Assembly: GCA_014872785.1 (NCBI GenBank)
Contig: WKFJ01000049.1
Coordinates: 24,752 to 88,751 of the forward strand
Origin: Alteromonadaceae bacterium
GTDB taxonomy: Bacteria; Pseudomonadota; Gammaproteobacteria; Enterobacterales; Alteromonadaceae
Direction of reading: 5' to 3'
Length of the DNA: 64,000 nt
Part shown: piece by piece, positions 18,224 through 29,371 of the stretch
How the letters are laid out: every line of letters begins with the position of its first letter
How positions within the stretch are numbered: position 1 is the stretch's first letter
The notes under the pieces: generated by a model
Seen by the model: only the letters and a program-made list of their open reading frames with translations
Databases searched by the model: none
What the model was told of the DNA's origin: nothing
Translations under genes and position numbers: made by a program

Positions 18224-18685
18224 CTAGTTTAATCGCATGGTGAGTACCGTCTGTAATCCAGACTGGGCAATAGAGTCCTCGTATTGACTGGGAAGATAGG
18301 CAATCGCGGTATCTTGTTCAGCAACCATTTGCAGAATTTGCCGGCTGTTTTCAAGTGCCTGCGGTGGTGACACCCGACCTGAATATTTTAGTCTCGCCCA
18401 ATAAGCATCGATATCTGCTATGTTTTTTCCGGTAAGCGCTTGGTAAAAAATGGCGCGTTCGCTGGAATCTATTGGGTAGTCGATAGCCTTTACTTTGCCA
18501 CCGCCATTAGGCAAAAATTTTGAGCGACCAAGAAATAAACTCATTACCTGTTTTTCCGACAATTGAGTCAACTGCGAATTTGGATTCACCACAACTAGCA
18601 TGGTTTGATAGATAATTTCTTCGGCTTTAACTGTTGGCAACCACAGTCCTGAAATAATGAACGTTAACAACCACTTCTTCATCAT
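18224..18685 (-). CDS. PstS-like periplasmic phosphate-binding-type protein
   Basis: The product is about 153 residues, starting at ATG 18685 or 18682, with a signal peptide ending near TVKA-EEII. The body (VVVNPNSQLTQLSEKQVM, LFLGRSKFLPNGGG, ERAIFYQALTGK) matches the short PstS-like proteins of the phosphate-binding superfamily. It is about half the size of true PstS and represents one lobe-like module. The frame extends upstream into the porin gene but that part is not used. It lies between a porin gene and a hybrid kinase gene and could be a periplasmic ligand-binding accessory. Actual phosphate binding is not demonstrated. Confidence 0.75.
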   Translation of the reverse strand: MMKKWLLTFIISGLWLPTVKAEEIIYQTMLVVVNPNSQLTQLSEKQVMSLFLGRSKFLPNGGGKVKAIDYPIDSSERAIFYQALTGKNIADIDAYWARLKYSGRVSPPQALENSRQILQMVAEQDTAIAYLPSQYEDSIAQSGLQTVLTMRLN

Positions 18686-18686
18686 G

Positions 18687-19982
18687 TTAAAACGCCCAGT
18701 CAAAGGTAGCTGAGCACCAGGTTTTTTGTTCCGCTCGTGAATAGTCTTGGTCGAATCTTCCGTGTGTACTGGCTGAATTGGCATCAAAATTAAAGCGGTC
18801 GCACTGGAACTTGAGGGCCTTTTGTGGCGCATAATCCCAGCGCACGCCTGCGGATATACTGGTCTGGTTGTTTCTAACGCTAACGACTGCTTCAGTTAAT
18901 CCAACACCCACTGCGTCAAACAAGGCTTGTAACTCTTCTGCGCCGGGCTCATTGATTACCGGCACTTCATAACTGTTGTTGGAATCATCAGTCGCATAAC
19001 CAAAGGTTAGATAGGGTAGGAACTCTTTGTATCGATAGGCAAAATGCAGGTAAGCGCGCTCACCATCGTAATACACAAAGTCGGCGTTAATGGTGCTTAT
19101 TTCTGATTGAATTTTCCAGTTACCTTGTTGCCAAGAAGCACCAATTGCGGCGTAACTCATTTTGTTGTTTACCGCAAAATCAGAAGTGATCACTGAAAAG
19201 TCTGGCCAAATTGGTCTGAAGGTGTTTTCGAAATCTCTAAATGCCCGAGAGTTTTCTGAATCGAGCTTAAATTCCAGATGAGCATAGTTAGCTCTAACGT
19301 GCCATGAGTCTGAACGCCAGCTTATCTCGGTGTTATAAATGGGCTGCGCTTTAACCTCATCTGCACCATCATTCTCGGGCTCGTCCGCCACCTCTATTTC
19401 AAACAGGTCTTCGATATAACCGACCGACAAGCTCCACTTCCATGCATTGTCGAAATCTCCCCAATCTCTGGTAATTTTGATACCGTCAAAAGAGTCAAAA
19501 GGAATATAGCCGTAGAACTCTGTGGGAGGTCTGACCCAATCAAAAGAATAACCGACATTCACATGATCTGACATGATGAAAGTATCAAAAGGCTGTCTAC
19601 CCAGAGCAAGTTGCCAAGCGTCGGAGGCTCGGTAGCGAGCAAACGCCATGTCAACATAATCGAATGCATTATTGGCGTATTGTTCTTTTAAAACGGCTTG
19701 AAATACCATTTCCCAATGATCATTAAGGTCACCGGTCAGTTGCAGGCCAAAACGTGAATCTACCAAGAAACCGTTATCGTGTAGCTCTTGTCCGTCTTGA
19801 TTTACGTTGCGTCGCAATACGCGGTCATCATACTTGTCAGTTTGGGCGTAGCCTAATGTTAAGAAACCTGTCGTTTCCCAATTTTTATACCGCAATTCAG
19901 CGTAAGTGGCTGATGGGGCGAGAAGACCTAACCAGAGGCAACCTGTGATGAAATTCCTTGTCCACATTTTTCGGTGAGTCAT
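18687..19982 (-). CDS. Outer-membrane porin-like beta-barrel protein
   Basis: This is a 431-residue exported protein with a signal peptide ending near ATYA-ELRY. It continues as alternating aromatic and polar beta-strand sequence (for example WETTGFLTLGYAQ, NWKIQSEIST) and ends in a C-terminal Phe (FDWAF), typical of outer-membrane barrels recognised by BAM. A conserved block, WQLALGRQPFDTF, resembles uncharacterised porins of marine Gammaproteobacteria. The first Met and Met-6 are both possible starts. It is the first gene of the operon with the PstS-like protein, hybrid kinase and HD-GYP regulator, which suggests linked sensing of an anion or nutrient. The substrate is unknown. Confidence 0.8.
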   Translation of the reverse strand: MTHRKMWTRNFITGCLWLGLLAPSATYAELRYKNWETTGFLTLGYAQTDKYDDRVLRRNVNQDGQELHDNGFLVDSRFGLQLTGDLNDHWEMVFQAVLKEQYANNAFDYVDMAFARYRASDAWQLALGRQPFDTFIMSDHVNVGYSFDWVRPPTEFYGYIPFDSFDGIKITRDWGDFDNAWKWSLSVGYIEDLFEIEVADEPENDGADEVKAQPIYNTEISWRSDSWHVRANYAHLEFKLDSENSRAFRDFENTFRPIWPDFSVITSDFAVNNKMSYAAIGASWQQGNWKIQSEISTINADFVYYDGERAYLHFAYRYKEFLPYLTFGYATDDSNNSYEVPVINEPGAEELQALFDAVGVGLTEAVVSVRNNQTSISAGVRWDYAPQKALKFQCDRFNFDANSASTHGRFDQDYSRAEQKTWCSATFDWAF

Positions 19983-20227
19983 TGAGATAAATCCATGAGC
20001 ATTTTAGGCTGTTATTATGAGTTTATGCTGAACGAAGCCGCATTATTTGACCGTATTTTTACAGGTAAATTCCATTGACTGGTCTGATTAGGCGCAAAAT
20101 ACATGTTTAGCAACAAATTCGCATGTCTTTGAGCATATGTCATAATCTTAACAAGCAGCAAGTGGATGCGTACTTGAGGTACTGACTTTGACGTAAAATT
20201 TACATTAGATTGCGTTTTCGATGAGTC

Positions 20228-20611
20228 TTATTTTTTTGATGCCAGGAGCTTGTCGAGCATCGCGATAATTTTGTTCATATTATAAGGCTTAACGATAAAG
20301 CCTTTTGCCCCCGCTTTTAGAGACTCTTTGACGTTGTCTACGTTGCTTTCCCCGCTTACAATGACCACGAAGGCTCTGGGGTCTTTTTGCTGGAGAGTGC
20401 GCAGCATCGTTAGGCCACTAATATCAGGCATATCTAGATCAAGAAATACGATATCAGGACGTTTCTCTTGGTACATCTTCATCGCTTCTTTTGCGTTACT
20501 TGCATCACGCACATTGAGTAGATCAATGGAGCGCAAGGAGGAAATTAAAAATCCGCGCATGTTAGCAACATCGTCCACGATTAATGCGCTGATGTTTCTG
20601 AATCGTTCCAT
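20228..20611 (-). CDS. Single-domain response regulator (CheY-like)
   Basis: This 127-residue protein consists of one receiver domain: acidic pair in LIVDDVANMRGF, phospho-acceptor Asp in IVFLDLDMPDISGL, Ser in VVSGES and Lys in FIVKPYNMNK. There is no output domain, so it acts by protein contact or as a phospho-shuttle. It follows the 858-residue hybrid kinase by 8 bases on the same strand and is likely its downstream partner through that kinase's HPt domain. The 245 bp between this gene and the porin gene holds no evident gene. Confidence 0.88.
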   Translation of the reverse strand: MERFRNISALIVDDVANMRGFLISSLRSIDLLNVRDASNAKEAMKMYQEKRPDIVFLDLDMPDISGLTMLRTLQQKDPRAFVVIVSGESNVDNVKESLKAGAKGFIVKPYNMNKIIAMLDKLLASKK

Positions 20612-20619
20612 ATTGTTTC

Positions 20620-23196
20620 CTACTGCGATTGGATGCTTTTTATTTCCACTAGTATTTTGTCAGTGACTCGAATTAAGTCAAATTCAGTTTCAGACTCTAT
20701 TGTCTGCTCGGCGTCTTTAGCTAGATTACCCAGAACATCGAAGCCGTACAAACCAGCATTGCCTTTTAATTGATGACATACAGATTTGATTTCATCTACC
20801 TCATTATTGTGACGGGCGTTGTTTATTTGTTCTAGGTATTTATCGAGGCCATCCACAAAATGCTGCCTTAGTGCCGCCATTTCGTCCTCATCGATACGAA
20901 ACCCAGTAGCAGGAGCGTCAGCACTCGTTTTAGGTAGATAAGTGGCCAACAATTGATAGAATTTTTGCGTATCGATGGGCTTAGCAAAATAACCATCGGC
21001 GCCGCTTTCATTAATTTGTTGACGGCTATCGGCATCCACATTGGCGGTCAGCATGATGATTGGGCTTATACACCCTGTTGCCTTTAACATCTCAGTGGCT
21101 TCTATGCCCCCCATTTTGGGCATTTGCATATCCATTAAAATCAATTGGAAGTCTTCGACCAGTGCCGCCTCTACTGCTGCCTCACCGTCCTCTACTAGGG
21201 TCAGCATTGCTCCAGTCTTGCTGATGAGATATTCGGCTAGGCGCAAATTGTCTGCGTTGTCATCCGCACATAAAATGTGGCCTTGTAAAGCCGGAATACT
21301 GATCGCTTGTGCCTGGCTGTTTTGGCGCGCAGAGCTCAATTCTGATTCATTCGATATGAATGTATCAACGCCTTGCAGTGGCAACTGCACACTAAAGACA
21401 CTACCTTGACCTAATTGACTTTGTACCTTTATTGAACCTCCCATGAGCTCAGTAAACTCTTTACTGATGAACAAGCCAAGTCCCGTTCCGCCGTGCTGTC
21501 TTGTTGTACTTTGGTCTGCCTGGGAGAATGCACCAAATAATTTATCTTGCTGTGCCTCCGTCATGCCTATGCCGGTATCTTTTACCGCAAACAACAGTTG
21601 CCCTTCCTCTGGAATTGAGACCACTAATGTCACTTTGCCTTGCTCAGTGAATTTAATGGCATTGTTGCACAGGTTAACGAGCGTTTGTTTGAGGCGGGTA
21701 GGATCAGTTGAGAATTGCTTAGGTAAAGGGAGGGTTAACTCGGTTGTATATTCGATGTGTTTTTTATCAGCGGCTTGGCTAACGATGGCTGAAATTTCAT
21801 CGAGTAAGTCTAACAACTCGGTATTCAACCATTCCAACTCTACCTTATTGGCTTCTATTTTCGACACGTCGAGCACATTATTTACAATACTGAGAAGGTG
21901 TTTTCCACATACGTTTATCGTGCGTGAAGCATCGTGCTTTTGGATATCAGACAGCGCTGTATCATCTAGCATTTCCGAGTAGCCAATGATTGAGTTAAGA
22001 GGCGTGCGTATTTCATGGCTCATATTGGCGAGGAATTGACTTTTCGCTTTCGTGGCGGCCTCTGCAATTTGTTTTTCTTGTTTTGCAATAGCCGCTTCGT
22101 ACTTCGCCTGACTGGCTTTGGCTAATTCTTCACTTTGCAGGGTTATTTTTCGCTCTCGTTGCATAACTGCTTGTTGCATATTGCCAAATTCGACAGCAAG
22201 CTCTCCCAACTCACCTTTTTGCTCGATATCTATCTTGGCATCGTAATGCCCTCCCGCGACGTATTTGACCAGACTGAGCAGTTTCGATACAGGACGCGTA
22301 ACACCGCGCGCGATGGCAAATGAGCCTAAGGTAGCAAGCACAACACCCAGCAAAAAATATGGAATGACTTCGTAAATAAAAGCGTTTAGTGGAGCTAAAA
22401 CTGCATCTGCATTTTCATGCATAAAAATAAAGTAATCTGAACTCGGACTTTGACTAATTGGCACAGAGAGTATGGCCAATGTAGCATCACTGAACACGAT
22501 AGTATTAACACTTGATACGGGCCCCACTGGTGCTCTTAAATTGTCGAACACAAGTTCTTGTTGTAACTGCTGGGCATACTCACTGTATGACAATATATTC
22601 TTGATTTGTTCTTGCTCAGTGTGCGCCAAACTCACGAACAACCCAGTAAGTTCAGCGAACTCCTCTAATTTTTCAATGCTGATTTCCTGACCTATGAGTA
22701 ACCATCCAATGATGCGTGGCGCACGCACCGGCTCAAGTGCCATTAAATAGTGTTTGTTTTGAAAACTCATCAATCGAATACCGCTTTGCTTGCGCAACGC
22801 TTTTATTTTCTCCGGTGCTATTTGTTCGGACACTGCCAGTCCTGATTGAGCGAGCGGGGTCAAATCAGGTAAAAATAGCCACACTAGGTCAGCGTCAACA
22901 CGATCCGCATGATTGTCGATAATGCTGACAAGGGAAGCGTTATCCTGCTGCTCACCAATGGCTTTGCGCAACGCCCAGTCTTTAGTAATCGTTTGTAAAC
23001 TGCTATTTAAATAATCTTGATTTAGTTGCAGCTTGTTGAGTGTAACTTTTTGACCAACTTGTAAGCTTGATTGTAATTGTTGCTCGGCTTGATTGCGTGC
23101 GGCACTGTAGATACTGAAAAGTGTTACGAATAAAACCAACGAGAAAAGACCAATAACTAGGACGAAAATTTTACTTTGTAAGCCGGATCCGCGCAT
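20620..23196 (-). CDS. Hybrid sensor histidine kinase with periplasmic sensor, REC and HPt
   Basis: The product is 858 residues. TM1 (about 8-30) and TM2 (about 272-294) bracket a periplasmic domain of about 240 residues of Cache-like size. HAMP follows, then a coiled coil (about 340-390), HisKA with His in [17 protein letters not shown], HATPase with DTGIGMTEA and [13 protein letters not shown], a receiver with Asp in [13 protein letters not shown], and HPt with His in [13 protein letters not shown]. All catalytic motifs are present. It is followed closely by the single-domain receiver, so a His-Asp-His-Asp relay to that protein is plausible. The ligand is unknown. Confidence 0.9.
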   Translation of the reverse strand: MRGSGLQSKIFVLVIGLFSLVLFVTLFSIYSAARNQAEQQLQSSLQVGQKVTLNKLQLNQDYLNSSLQTITKDWALRKAIGEQQDNASLVSIIDNHADRVDADLVWLFLPDLTPLAQSGLAVSEQIAPEKIKALRKQSGIRLMSFQNKHYLMALEPVRAPRIIGWLLIGQEISIEKLEEFAELTGLFVSLAHTEQEQIKNILSYSEYAQQLQQELVFDNLRAPVGPVSSVNTIVFSDATLAILSVPISQSPSSDYFIFMHENADAVLAPLNAFIYEVIPYFLLGVVLATLGSFAIARGVTRPVSKLLSLVKYVAGGHYDAKIDIEQKGELGELAVEFGNMQQAVMQRERKITLQSEELAKASQAKYEAAIAKQEKQIAEAATKAKSQFLANMSHEIRTPLNSIIGYSEMLDDTALSDIQKHDASRTINVCGKHLLSIVNNVLDVSKIEANKVELEWLNTELLDLLDEISAIVSQAADKKHIEYTTELTLPLPKQFSTDPTRLKQTLVNLCNNAIKFTEQGKVTLVVSIPEEGQLLFAVKDTGIGMTEAQQDKLFGAFSQADQSTTRQHGGTGLGLFISKEFTELMGGSIKVQSQLGQGSVFSVQLPLQGVDTFISNESELSSARQNSQAQAISIPALQGHILCADDNADNLRLAEYLISKTGAMLTLVEDGEAAVEAALVEDFQLILMDMQMPKMGGIEATEMLKATGCISPIIMLTANVDADSRQQINESGADGYFAKPIDTQKFYQLLATYLPKTSADAPATGFRIDEDEMAALRQHFVDGLDKYLEQINNARHNNEVDEIKSVCHQLKGNAGLYGFDVLGNLAKDAEQTIESETEFDLIRVTDKILVEIKSIQSQ

Positions 23197-23257
23197 GTTC
23201 TTTATTCTTAGTGATGTTATTGGACAGACAGGTGTTTGAGATAAAGTATTGCAGGTT

Positions 23258-23911
23258 TTATTCTAGTCCGATCACTTTTTCAGCGATGCTTGGGTCAGCA
23301 ATTTTTAACTCGGCTCCTTTTTCCAGATAAATATTGCCACGCAAGGTGACGCCTTGGTCAATGCGCAAAGTGGGCTTGTGTTTAGATTCAAACAGTCGAT
23401 TGGAGTTACGGCTGCGCTTGATTCGAATATCACCGCTAATTTCACTTCCTGCGGCAATATGGATATCGCCATTGAGGGTCTCCACGTCGAACCCGACAGA
23501 CACTCCGTTTAATTCGATATTACCGTTTACGGTGGTAACAGAATGAGCCACAATACTTTGTCTGCCGATAACAATGTTACCGTTAACCGATTCAACACTG
23601 CGGCGACCAGTTAAGTTTTCGCTAATATCGATATTGCCGTTTACCGAGTTAACGTTTCCTACACTGACATTCTCAGCAATACTAATATCGCCGTTTACCG
23701 CATCAACATTGTCAACAGTAGCGCCACTTTCGATAGATATACCTCCATTGACGTTACTTAAACTGCCGACTGACAACCCGGCTGCTACTCTAATCTCGCC
23801 AAAAACCGCATCCATCGAATTGCCTAGATAGCCTTTTTCTCCAATATGAACGACACAGCCGTTAAGCAAAAACACATAAAAAGTAAGTGCAAATAATTTG
23901 TATAAACGCAT
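23258..23911 (-). CDS. Lipoprotein with repeated beta-solenoid motifs
   Basis: This 217-residue protein has a lipoprotein signal peptide ending FLLNGC, with Cys near residue 19. The body consists of about eight short repeats built on VNG-[GDN]-I ([48 protein letters not shown]), spaced about 18-20 residues. This predicts a right-handed parallel beta-helix like that in bactofilin-type and other polymer-forming proteins. A less regular C-terminal part follows. It lies 61 bp upstream of the hybrid kinase on the same strand. Envelope attachment is inferred from the lipobox; the function is unknown. Confidence 0.72.
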   Translation of the reverse strand: MRLYKLFALTFYVFLLNGCVVHIGEKGYLGNSMDAVFGEIRVAAGLSVGSLSNVNGGISIESGATVDNVDAVNGDISIAENVSVGNVNSVNGNIDISENLTGRRSVESVNGNIVIGRQSIVAHSVTTVNGNIELNGVSVGFDVETLNGDIHIAAGSEISGDIRIKRSRNSNRLFESKHKPTLRIDQGVTLRGNIYLEKGAELKIADPSIAEKVIGLE

Positions 23912-24124
23912 GGTATTTCTTGGGCAGTGAGTGTGAATAGGTAGGTTAGCTGTGCAAATACCTATTTGTAAATCTTTTTGCGGTCAACGAGTGAATTTTT
24001 CTCCATGTGTAATCTAAAACCCACCTGGAGGATAGGTTCAATTAAAAATTGAACAATTCACTTTTCAATCTAGAAATCAATGCGTAAGCTTATCTTAAAG
24101 GATTAAAAAATAACGAAAGCTAGA

Positions 24125-26326
24125 TTGTCCTTAAAACCTCGTTCTATACAGCGCAATATCCGTCGACGCTATGTGTTAGCGCTATCGACTATTGCTGTAT
24201 TGGTAACACTCTCCGCGTTCTCCATTCAACTGTTGTTGTCCTCGCAAAAAGATGATGCCCAAATAATCAATATAGCGGGTATGCAAAGGATGCTGTCGCA
24301 GAAAATCGCCCTTTATGTCGAGCGTCTTCAAGCCCCCACAGTAGAGGAAGATTCCCTCGATTTATTAAAGGGAAAACTCAAAGAAGCCTACGATAGGTTT
24401 GAACAGAATCATTGGTTTTTAATCAAGACGGTACCAGATGACCAAGAGCACCATCTATCACCTGCGTTGGTGAGCCTGTACTTTGAGCAATTTGTATTCG
24501 AACAAAATCTGCATCAACGCGTATTAAATTACATTGAAATAGCCAGGCAAGTGCATCATACCAGTGAAGCTGAATCTAAGGTTGTCATTCCCGCAGAACT
24601 TACTGAACAGCTGTTAGTAGATTTAAATCGAGTAGTGTTGCAATTCGAGTCAGAAGCGAATCAACGGGTCGATACCTTGAGCAATGTAGAGCTGGTATTG
24701 TGGCTGATGGCTCTACTTGTATTGATTATGGAAGTCATCTTTATCTTTCGTCCAATGGAAAAGAACGTCGCGTCAAGCGTCGAAGAGCTAGAGCAACAGA
24801 AAACTAGAGCATTAGAATTGCAATTGCTTGCAGAGCAAGCCAACGAAGCTAAATCTGAGTTCTTAGCAAACATGAGTCATGAGTTACGCACACCAATGAA
24901 TGGCGTCTTTGGCATGGTAGAGCTTGCCCTTGAGGAGAATGATGAAGCTCTCAGGCGCGACTTTTTATTGACGGCAAAACGTTCTGGTGAGCAGTTACTC
25001 ACGATAGTTAACGATATTTTAGACATAGCCAAAATAGAGTCAAAAACCATAGTGTTGGAGCAGCACGAATTCGAGCTCACCAAACTCTTGGATAGCTGTT
25101 TGGCACCAGTGTCGGTTGCATGTGAACAGAAAGGTATTGAGTTTGAGTACATTTCACTGAGCCACATGCCTGTTTGTGTGCGAGGCGATAGCCTGCGGAT
25201 TGCGCAGGTGTGTGACAACTTATTGAGCAACGCGCTTAAATTCACAGAACAGGGCAAGATAACCGTAAGCACTAAGATAAAAATAAAGGATAAACAGTTT
25301 GTCTTGGTGTTCAGTGTCGTCGATACCGGTGTAGGAATGAGTCCTGAACAACAAGCACGTGTTTTTGACAAGTTTGTACAGGTGGATTCCTCCACAACAC
25401 GAGTCAAAGGTGGAACCGGGCTTGGTTTAACCATTTGTAAAGAGCTGGTGCAGTTAATGCGTGGTGATATGGAAATGGCCAGCGTGATGGGCGAGGGGAC
25501 GTCTTTTACGGTTGAATTTCCGCTAGAGAAAGCCAAGAGCAACGCTTTTACCGATTCAGTTCCAGCATTGCAAGACGCTAAAAAGATTGCGGTCGTTGAC
25601 GACTTAGAAACAAGCCGACGTTATATCGAGCTCATTCTCAAACAAATGCAAATTAACTGTGACTTGTATGATTCCGGGGCAGAGTTAATTAAGAACCGAG
25701 ACTCGATTGATCAATATGCCGTGGTCATCGTCGACTTACACATGCCGGACATGGATGGTGTGGAGATGGTACAAAAACTCAAGGAGTACTGCCCTCATAC
25801 CTGCCCTGATTTCATTTTGGTATCGGCGTCGGCGGATGTCTACGCACAGAATAAAGATAACGACTTATTCAAAGCTAAGTTCAAAAAGCCTTTGGCCGAA
25901 CAAAAATTTATAGAACGATTAAAACAAATCATAGGTGATGATCGACGCATCGTGACGCCCATGCGTATTTTGTTGGCGGAAGACAATGAAATAAATGCAG
26001 AGATAGTCACTCATATGTTGCAAAACGAAGGACATGCGGTAACGCGTGTTGAAAATGGCCGGCTCGCCGTTGAGCAAGCTACTTGTCACCAGTTTGATAT
26101 TATTCTGATGGATATTAATATGCCAGAGATGGACGGTTGGACGGCAGCAAAAATAATGACAACGGAAATGGAGTTAACTACGCCCATAATTGCATTGACA
26201 GCAAATGCTTATGATAAAGATAAAACCATATCTTTTGATGCTGGGATGAAAGCACATCTGAATAAACCGGTGAGCAAAGGGGCGCTGCTTAATACTATTG
26301 AGAAGTTGGGTACAAGGAGAACTTGA
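24125..26326 (+). CDS. Hybrid histidine kinase with PilJ-like sensor and two receivers
   Basis: This is a 733-residue protein starting at a TTG (24125) with no strong ribosome site. TM1 is at about 17-38. A periplasmic four-helix PilJ/NarX-type sensor follows, marked by [20 protein letters not shown] (about 47-66), and then TM2 (about 187-208). HisKA has its His in [17 protein letters not shown], and HATPase has DTGVGMSPE and [13 protein letters not shown]. The first receiver ([13 protein letters not shown]) and second receiver ([13 protein letters not shown]) both keep the phospho-acceptor Asp. There is no HPt, so phosphotransfer would go in trans. It diverges from the lipoprotein gene and precedes a chemoreceptor gene by 152 bp. 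Confidence 0.9.
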   Translation: MSLKPRSIQRNIRRRYVLALSTIAVLVTLSAFSIQLLLSSQKDDAQIINIAGMQRMLSQKIALYVERLQAPTVEEDSLDLLKGKLKEAYDRFEQNHWFLIKTVPDDQEHHLSPALVSLYFEQFVFEQNLHQRVLNYIEIARQVHHTSEAESKVVIPAELTEQLLVDLNRVVLQFESEANQRVDTLSNVELVLWLMALLVLIMEVIFIFRPMEKNVASSVEELEQQKTRALELQLLAEQANEAKSEFLANMSHELRTPMNGVFGMVELALEENDEALRRDFLLTAKRSGEQLLTIVNDILDIAKIESKTIVLEQHEFELTKLLDSCLAPVSVACEQKGIEFEYISLSHMPVCVRGDSLRIAQVCDNLLSNALKFTEQGKITVSTKIKIKDKQFVLVFSVVDTGVGMSPEQQARVFDKFVQVDSSTTRVKGGTGLGLTICKELVQLMRGDMEMASVMGEGTSFTVEFPLEKAKSNAFTDSVPALQDAKKIAVVDDLETSRRYIELILKQMQINCDLYDSGAELIKNRDSIDQYAVVIVDLHMPDMDGVEMVQKLKEYCPHTCPDFILVSASADVYAQNKDNDLFKAKFKKPLAEQKFIERLKQIIGDDRRIVTPMRILLAEDNEINAEIVTHMLQNEGHAVTRVENGRLAVEQATCHQFDIILMDINMPEMDGWTAAKIMTTEMELTTPIIALTANAYDKDKTISFDAGMKAHLNKPVSKGALLNTIEKLGTRRT

Positions 26327-26478
26327 GCGAAAAAATCGGTAATTTGCCCGACTTAATTGGATAAACATCAACCCGAACTAAATTAATTGAAATTTTTGTA
26401 TTACATTTAGGGTTTATACAGCAAACAACATCATTGAATTCAGCTGTGGCATCGCTGAACTATTGGGACTAGATAAGT

Positions 26479-28086
26479 ATGGGTATTTTCAATTCTATTA
26501 GTAGAAAAGTAATGGCGGGTTACATTGTCATTGTGGCAGTACTTTTAGTTACTGCAATGCTACTTTACGGTGAATCAAATAGAATCGCCGATCAGAAAGA
26601 ACGATTTGTCCAACAGGTCCTCCCCACGCTAAGCGCCGTCGAAGAAACCTCTTCTAACATTAACTCTTTGCAGATTGCCGCTTTTGGGCTTTATGGCACT
26701 ACCCTGGAACTGGGGCCATTTAATCAGCAATTAAGTGCAATCGAAAAGGAACTAGACAGTAAACTTAAATCGTTCCAGCGCAATCAGATGGGTAATGCTC
26801 GTGAACTTAAAGCGCAAAAAAAAGCAGTATTAGACGAAGTAAAAGTTTTACGTGACATCATGGGTGCTAATAGTGTTGATTGGGATGGTGCTCGAGATGC
26901 GCTGGCTTCCATGCAAACCCAAATCGACAAGTTTCAAAAGAGCATTGCGTCTATTAAAGCGGCTGCTTCAGCTAATGCAGAAGAAGCATCAGATAATATT
27001 AGCGCTGAAATTTTTGCCATGCGTGGGCTGATAACCTTTTCAGTGGTGTCGATACTGGTGATCACTGTTGGCTCATTTTTAGGCGCACAAAACGGCATTG
27101 TTGCGCCGGTAAGGTCGCTCTCAAAACAAGTAGACCACATTGCAGCGGAGCGCGACTTATCCAAAGATATTGATATTCGTTGCAGTGACGAAATAGGGGT
27201 TGCAGCATCTGGTGTAAACCAATTGCTGGTGGCATTCAGGCAAGGCAACCGGGACATACAAAGCTCCGCAGCTGTGTTGATTGAGTCGGTTTCGCAATTG
27301 AACCACTCTGCTGAAGTGTCTGAGCAGCAAGTACAGCACTTTGCTACCTATATTACTAAACTGCTAACCACGATAGCGGACTTGGAATCATCGATTGAAG
27401 ATTCCGCAAATCGCTCAGCCAGTGCTTCAGACATCGCGCTAAGAGGGGCTAACCAGGTCGAGCAAGGAGCTGGAAACGTTAAAGAAACTTCCAGAAGTAT
27501 TGAAGATTTGGCACACGATGTGGAGAAGTCAGCAGAAATGTTGCTGAGTTTGAAAAATGCAGGCGATCAAGTCAGCTCAGTGGTGAAAACTATTGCAGAA
27601 ATTGCTGAACAAACAAATCTATTGGCCTTAAATGCCGCAATCGAAGCGGCGCGTGCAGGCGAGTCTGGACGTGGCTTTGCAGTGGTGGCTGATGAAGTGC
27701 GAACCTTAGCTTCTCGTACTCATGACTCAACACATGAAATCAACACTATACTCGAAGAAATCGTTGCCTCCATCACATCTACAGTCACCTCAATGGACTC
27801 AAATAAAGTGAAAGCCACCGAAGCGGTAGAGCTTGCGCAAAATACTGTTACCTCACTGCAGCAGATTCAAGAAACAGTTATTCAGCTAAGTGATGAAAAC
27901 AGTGAATTAGCTAACTTGGGTCAGGATATTAAATCCAATGCTGGTGCGATGCGAGACAGTGTAGATCACATTCAAGAGGCGAGTGATGAAGTAACAAATA
28001 GCAGTCGCGAGACTCGCGATGCCGCCGGTTCGTTGTCTGAGTTGTCGCATTCACTCAACGATATCGCTAAGCAATTCAAAGTATAA
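26479..28086 (+). CDS. Methyl-accepting chemotaxis protein
   Basis: The 535-residue receptor has TM1 (about 11-29), a periplasmic helical ligand domain of about 140 residues, TM2 (about 176-198), HAMP, and a long coiled-coil signalling domain. The hairpin tip carries the highly conserved [20 protein letters not shown], followed by [18 protein letters not shown]. It ends in KQFKV without a CheR-docking pentapeptide. It should signal through a CheA/CheW array, whose genes are not in the window. The neighbouring PilJ-like kinase may be functionally separate. The ligand is unknown. Confidence 0.92.
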   Translation: MGIFNSISRKVMAGYIVIVAVLLVTAMLLYGESNRIADQKERFVQQVLPTLSAVEETSSNINSLQIAAFGLYGTTLELGPFNQQLSAIEKELDSKLKSFQRNQMGNARELKAQKKAVLDEVKVLRDIMGANSVDWDGARDALASMQTQIDKFQKSIASIKAAASANAEEASDNISAEIFAMRGLITFSVVSILVITVGSFLGAQNGIVAPVRSLSKQVDHIAAERDLSKDIDIRCSDEIGVAASGVNQLLVAFRQGNRDIQSSAAVLIESVSQLNHSAEVSEQQVQHFATYITKLLTTIADLESSIEDSANRSASASDIALRGANQVEQGAGNVKETSRSIEDLAHDVEKSAEMLLSLKNAGDQVSSVVKTIAEIAEQTNLLALNAAIEAARAGESGRGFAVVADEVRTLASRTHDSTHEINTILEEIVASITSTVTSMDSNKVKATEAVELAQNTVTSLQQIQETVIQLSDENSELANLGQDIKSNAGAMRDSVDHIQEASDEVTNSSRETRDAAGSLSELSHSLNDIAKQFKV

Positions 28087-28117
28087 TACGCCAAATCAGC
28101 ACCGAGGCGTAACTTTG

Positions 28118-29236
28118 CTATCGAACGGGAAACAGGCTATGGAATAACAATTCTATGGCAGCATTGCTGATACCCGCCTTTTTGCAAATTTGCAGATAGT
28201 ATTCGGGGGGCATTTTTTTAACTGACGCCAACATGCCCAATTCACTAACAAAATTAGCATCATAAAGTACGCTTCCCATTGCTGTTGTTGGTCTGCGCTG
28301 TTTGATCTGCACTAGGTCTGTTACCGCCTCTACAACGGTCGCAGGCATATTCCATTCTTGTACTACCATCAGGCTAATCTTCATAGATTTGTCATTCAGT
28401 AGCTTTTTAAATACCAAGGAGTTAGGACTGTCTTCGGGTTTGGCAATACGAAAGGCGTTCACCATGATTTGGAATACCATAATTTTGCCTATATCGTGCA
28501 GCAATCCAATCAGGTATGCAGCGTCTTGATCTAATTTTTTCTTTTCTGCGAGTTTTTTAGCAACAATCGCGGTGCTTAGGCAATGATCCCAAATTTTCTC
28601 GCCAAACATGCGAAAGTAAATGGGTTTTATACTCAGAATTTGCCTAAAAAAGCGCATTAACACGTGTTCGCGCACGCCGTTTGCACCTAGCAACATGAAG
28701 GCGTGATTAAGACTCGAAATTTCTTTGCCGCTACTGTTGTACATCGGGCTATTGGCTATTTTTATCATATGGCTGGCGAGTGCGGGTTCTTGCTCGACTA
28801 CCTTAACAAAATCACCTAATACGAAATCTTTGCTACCCAACATGTCACGAAGGCGCACAACAGACTGAGGTAATTGTGGAAGAAGCTTTAGAATAACTTC
28901 GGGTCGCTCAATCAACTTGTTGGTATCTATCAGGATTTTCTTTTCTAGCGGATTAACTTCACTTACTGATTTGGATTTACCCAGCAGAAATTCATAAAAC
29001 AAAAAGTCTTTGCGATCAAAGAATTTGCCCGCGTCTTTTATCTCTGTATCGGCCTGCATGCCATACTGTTGCTCCAGGACTTCAATAGCGCTAGGTGGAG
29101 GAACTACAGGAGCCTTTGGTGCTGTTCCTGCTTTCTTTGTAGCAGAATCTGCTGCGCTATCCTCATCGGCATCAATATAATTTAATGCGGCAGACTTTTC
29201 TGAACTAAAAAATTTTGCGGCGATACGACTAAACAA
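28118..29236 (-). CDS. HDOD-domain signalling protein
   Basis: The 372-residue soluble protein has a low-complexity N-terminal region rich in Ala and Pro (about 20-55). The HDOD domain follows (about 110-320), recognised from LPQLPQSVVRLRDML, LASHMIKIANSPMYNSSG and HAFMLLGANGVREHVL. An HD-like pair remains in LIGLLHDIGKIMVFQ. HDOD proteins are usually non-enzymatic and take part in signalling, stress or motility control. It is a single gene, convergent with the chemoreceptor gene. The domain call is firm; the role is open. Confidence 0.85.
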   Translation of the reverse strand: MFSRIAAKFFSSEKSAALNYIDADEDSAADSATKKAGTAPKAPVVPPPSAIEVLEQQYGMQADTEIKDAGKFFDRKDFLFYEFLLGKSKSVSEVNPLEKKILIDTNKLIERPEVILKLLPQLPQSVVRLRDMLGSKDFVLGDFVKVVEQEPALASHMIKIANSPMYNSSGKEISSLNHAFMLLGANGVREHVLMRFFRQILSIKPIYFRMFGEKIWDHCLSTAIVAKKLAEKKKLDQDAAYLIGLLHDIGKIMVFQIMVNAFRIAKPEDSPNSLVFKKLLNDKSMKISLMVVQEWNMPATVVEAVTDLVQIKQRRPTTAMGSVLYDANFVSELGMLASVKKMPPEYYLQICKKAGISNAAIELLFHSLFPVR

Positions 29237-29371
29237 AGTTGCTCCTTTTAGCTTTGCGAAGTGGCTTTTTAAATGGGAATAATGTCAGGTGAACCAAGCT
29301 CCGTTATCGCTAATCCCTGCTAAATTTGCAAACGTTTTAATTAAAATTTCAAAAAATGAGTGAGAAAAGGG

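Noticed and set aside
18686..18832. Upstream extension of the PstS-like protein
   Set aside because: It lies inside the porin coding sequence in another frame, and the signal peptide starts later.
23334..23831. Possible CRISPR or tandem DNA repeat
   Set aside because: The periodicity comes from VNG-type protein repeats in a coding frame; there are no identical repeats with unique spacers.
24036..24054. Hairpin GTTCAATT/AATTGAAC between the lipoprotein and the PilJ-like kinase
   Set aside because: It is a real 8-bp inverted repeat but AT-rich, and nothing ties it to a regulator or terminator.
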